NCBI RefSeq assembly: GCF_020819555.1
Contig: NZ_JAJHJB010000025.1
Location: 1 to 64,000, forward strand
DNA length: 64,000 bases
DNA from: Pelosinus baikalensis
Lineage (GTDB): Bacteria; Bacillota; Negativicutes; DSM-13327
Direction of reading: 5' to 3'
Positions 62,361-64,000 of the stretch are shown piece after piece. The position numbers and the translations under genes were made by a program. The notes below the pieces were generated by a model, which had not been told where the DNA came from, searched no databases, and worked only from the letters and a program-made list of their open reading frames with translations. The stretch's first letter is position 1. Each line of letters opens with the position of its first letter.

Positions 62361-63559
62361 TCTTTTGTATACCCCCAAATGATTTTATAAAGTAGTGACG
62401 TAAAGAGTAGGACCGGTATGGTTGCTCCCAGTACAAACTCCATGGTAATAAACTGATGATACATAATAACCCCTAAGGCCCAAACTGCTAGGGCACTCCA
62501 ATTTACAAGAAGTTCCGGACGCAATTGCCTATTTTTAATAATAAAATACTCAGTTAATAGTACCGCAAATAATGGAGCAAAAACAGATCCAATGGCAAGG
62601 AGGAAATTTTCATACTGCTCAATATTCACCCACAAAGCAATCCCCGTGCCAATCACCGTCATAACTAAAGCAATTCTTTTCTCATCTAGCTTCGGAAAAA
62701 TATTAGCGAAACTAACACCAGCAGAATAAGCATCTAAAAAAGTAGTTGTTACTGTTGCCAGCACAATAATGCCTAGAGCTGATAATCCTAAATTAGCGGC
62801 CAGCATCATGGTAGAAGGTTTGGGATTACCTGCTATAATAGCAGCGCCTAAGCCAATCAGATACATCCAGCAGCTACCTATAAAATAACCTAGCCCGCTG
62901 CCCAAAGCTGCACTTGTTCTGCTTTTAGCAAAGCGTGTATAGTCAGCAATCAGCGGCAGCCAGGACAATGGCATAATAACACTCAATTCTAATGCCTCAC
63001 CAAAAGACATTCCTCCAATAGGCGGTGCACTTAAAGCGGTACTATCTTTAAATACTACATTGCTCAATAGTACCGTAATACCAAACAACAAAAACACGGC
63101 TAACATATTCACTTTCTTTAAGCCGCCCTCTCTACCAAGAGCGATCCACAGAAGAACTAAGCCGCCAATCCCCATGCTCCAAAGAGAGAGCTGATCCATT
63201 CCCCACAGCATTTTGCTGATTTCATTAGCTGACCGGGCTGCAGCAATAATCATAACTGCTGTCCACCCTACAAGCTGCAGCACATTTAACACTGAAAATA
63301 AATAAGATCCATATACGCCAAAAGAAATACGAGTAGAGACGATAGCTGGTATCCTTTCCTGGGTACCAATGATACCGCCCAGCACCAAAATAATTACACC
63401 AACCACATGACCAATCACAATGGCTATTACTCCGCTTTGAAAGCCAAGAGGAGCTAATAACCCTCCTGTTAAGATTTCAGCAATGGATATTGCCGCACCA
63501 AACCATAAAAATAAAAAGTGATTAAAACCTAATGCATTATTACTTGTTTCATTCGTCAT
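62324..63559 (-). CDS. cytX: hydroxymethylpyrimidine transporter CytX
   Basis: 411 residues with about 12 membrane helices, NCS1 (purine-cytosine permease) family. Motifs GAAISIAEILTGGLLAPLG and YTRFAKSRTSAALGSGLG are typical. The name CytX is used for NCS1 transporters in thiamin operons, believed to import HMP. Its ATG overlaps the end of thiD by 11 bases. Confidence 0.88.
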   Translation of the reverse strand: MTNETSNNALGFNHFLFLWFGAAISIAEILTGGLLAPLGFQSGVIAIVIGHVVGVIILVLGGIIGTQERIPAIVSTRISFGVYGSYLFSVLNVLQLVGWTAVMIIAAARSANEISKMLWGMDQLSLWSMGIGGLVLLWIALGREGGLKKVNMLAVFLLFGITVLLSNVVFKDSTALSAPPIGGMSFGEALELSVIMPLSWLPLIADYTRFAKSRTSAALGSGLGYFIGSCWMYLIGLGAAIIAGNPKPSTMMLAANLGLSALGIIVLATVTTTFLDAYSAGVSFANIFPKLDEKRIALVMTVIGTGIALWVNIEQYENFLLAIGSVFAPLFAVLLTEYFIIKNRQLRPELLVNWSALAVWALGVIMYHQFITMEFVLGATIPVLLFTSLLYKIIWGYTKEWKSCKKYPTAS

Positions 63560-64000
63560 TTAACATACCTGCGCCTTTATATAAATTATAAAAATGATGA
63601 ACAGGACCAACACCTTTGCCAATAGCAAAGGAGTGTTCAATCGCCGTGTGAATATATTCCTTCCCCCTAGAAACTGCCTCTTGCGCAGAATACCCCCTAG
63701 CCAAATTGGCAGCAATTGCAGCTGACAAGGTGCAGCCTGTGCCATGGGTATTTTGCGTAGCAATTCGAGGTGTACTCAAATATTGATAACTTTCTCCATC
63801 AAATAAAATATCGGTAGCATCATCTTCCCGATGTCCGCCCTTTAGCAGTACATACTTCGGTCCTAATTGATGAATGAATTTAGCAGCTTCTTCCATATCC
63901 TTCAAGCTATGAATCCTTAGCCCACTGATTTCCTCTGCCTCGGGAATGTTGGGCGTTACAACCGATGCTAAGGGTAGTAGGTAAGAGATCAATGCCTCTA
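63549..64000 (-). CDS. thiD: hydroxymethylpyrimidine/phosphomethylpyrimidine kinase (partial)
   Basis: The last 150 or so residues of ThiD; the gene starts beyond the right edge of the window. TPNIPEAEEISG, LLKGGH and the catalytic NTHGTGCTLSAAIAANLA are visible. It phosphorylates HMP to HMP-pyrophosphate. The frame remains open to base 64000 (EALISYLLPL), so the ATG-like codon at 63992 is internal. Confidence 0.93.
   Translation of the reverse strand, partial: EALISYLLPLASVVTPNIPEAEEISGLRIHSLKDMEEAAKFIHQLGPKYVLLKGGHREDDATDILFDGESYQYLSTPRIATQNTHGTGCTLSAAIAANLARGYSAQEAVSRGKEYIHTAIEHSFAIGKGVGPVHHFYNLYKGAGMLNDE

Overview
This is a low-GC, Gram-positive-type chromosome segment that fits the Negativicutes best (a Sporomusa/Pelosinus-like anaerobe). 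That is an inference from gene content, not from a database search. Support comes from strong AGGAGG ribosome sites, a T-box leader, a SAM-I riboswitch, NiaR, SorC and sigma-54 regulators, a LUD-type lactate oxidation system, DcuC and multi-subunit amino-acid dehydrogenases. Nearly all genes from 4 kb onward lie on the minus strand. The main exceptions are lutC/lutB at 8.6-11.4 kb, a small gene at 15.9 kb and a truncated DeoR regulator at 37.1 kb.

Layout: 0.13-3.93 kb is the relic of a small integrated element in a tRNA-Arg(CCG) gene. It has a 46-bp direct repeat of the tRNA 3' half at both ends, a broken tyrosine integrase beside the intact tRNA, a HAD phosphatase-like gene, several tiny genes and two decayed copies of one unknown gene. 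4.0-12.2 kb holds a zinc-ribbon protein, a NiaP-type niacin permease with a clear promoter and NiaR-like operator, a FadR/GntR regulator, lactate permease, lutC, a fused lutB-lutA, and the repressor gene niaR. 12.4-12.6 kb is a tRNA-Val/Glu/Asn cluster, followed by speE, dcuC, a NUDIX hydrolase, a GNAT acetyltransferase, an HD phosphohydrolase and a two-gene XPB-type helicase operon. 22.4-33.3 kb holds a ROK regulator, a membrane metallophosphoesterase, and a signalling block: an MCP, an RsbU-like phosphatase, a STAS protein, an RsbW-like kinase, a chimeric sensor/HD-GYP protein and a frameshifted ligand-binding lipoprotein.

33.6-37.6 kb is a glycerate/hydroxypyruvate operon. Its two distal genes are intact, while its proximal genes and its divergent DeoR regulator are broken, apparently by one deletion across their shared promoter region plus frameshifts. 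37.7-45.8 kb holds an orphan branched-chain amino-acid binding lipoprotein and a six-gene proline (or similar amino acid) dehydrogenase/P5C dehydrogenase operon with a textbook sigma-54 promoter and its own enhancer-binding regulator. 46.0-49.2 kb holds ilvA behind a T-box and metX behind a SAM-I riboswitch. 49.3-54.7 kb is a sorbitol PTS operon (SorC regulator, SrlD, GutM, IIC, IIBC, IIA, fructose-6-phosphate aldolase-like). 55-64 kb holds an exported oligoendopeptidase F, a structured intergenic element, a secreted lipase-like protein, a radical SAM protein, msrB-sfsA, and the thiamin salvage operon thiD(partial)-cytX-thiM-thiE.

Two themes stand out. The first is gene decay by small deletions and frameshifts at 1.9-3.8 kb, 30.4 kb, 32-33 kb and 36-37 kb; some of these could be sequencing errors and should be rechecked. 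The second is a dense set of identifiable cis-regulatory elements. At least four copies of a short intergenic repeat (core ACCACARAG) are scattered through the window. No CRISPR array, rRNA or intact transposase gene was seen.
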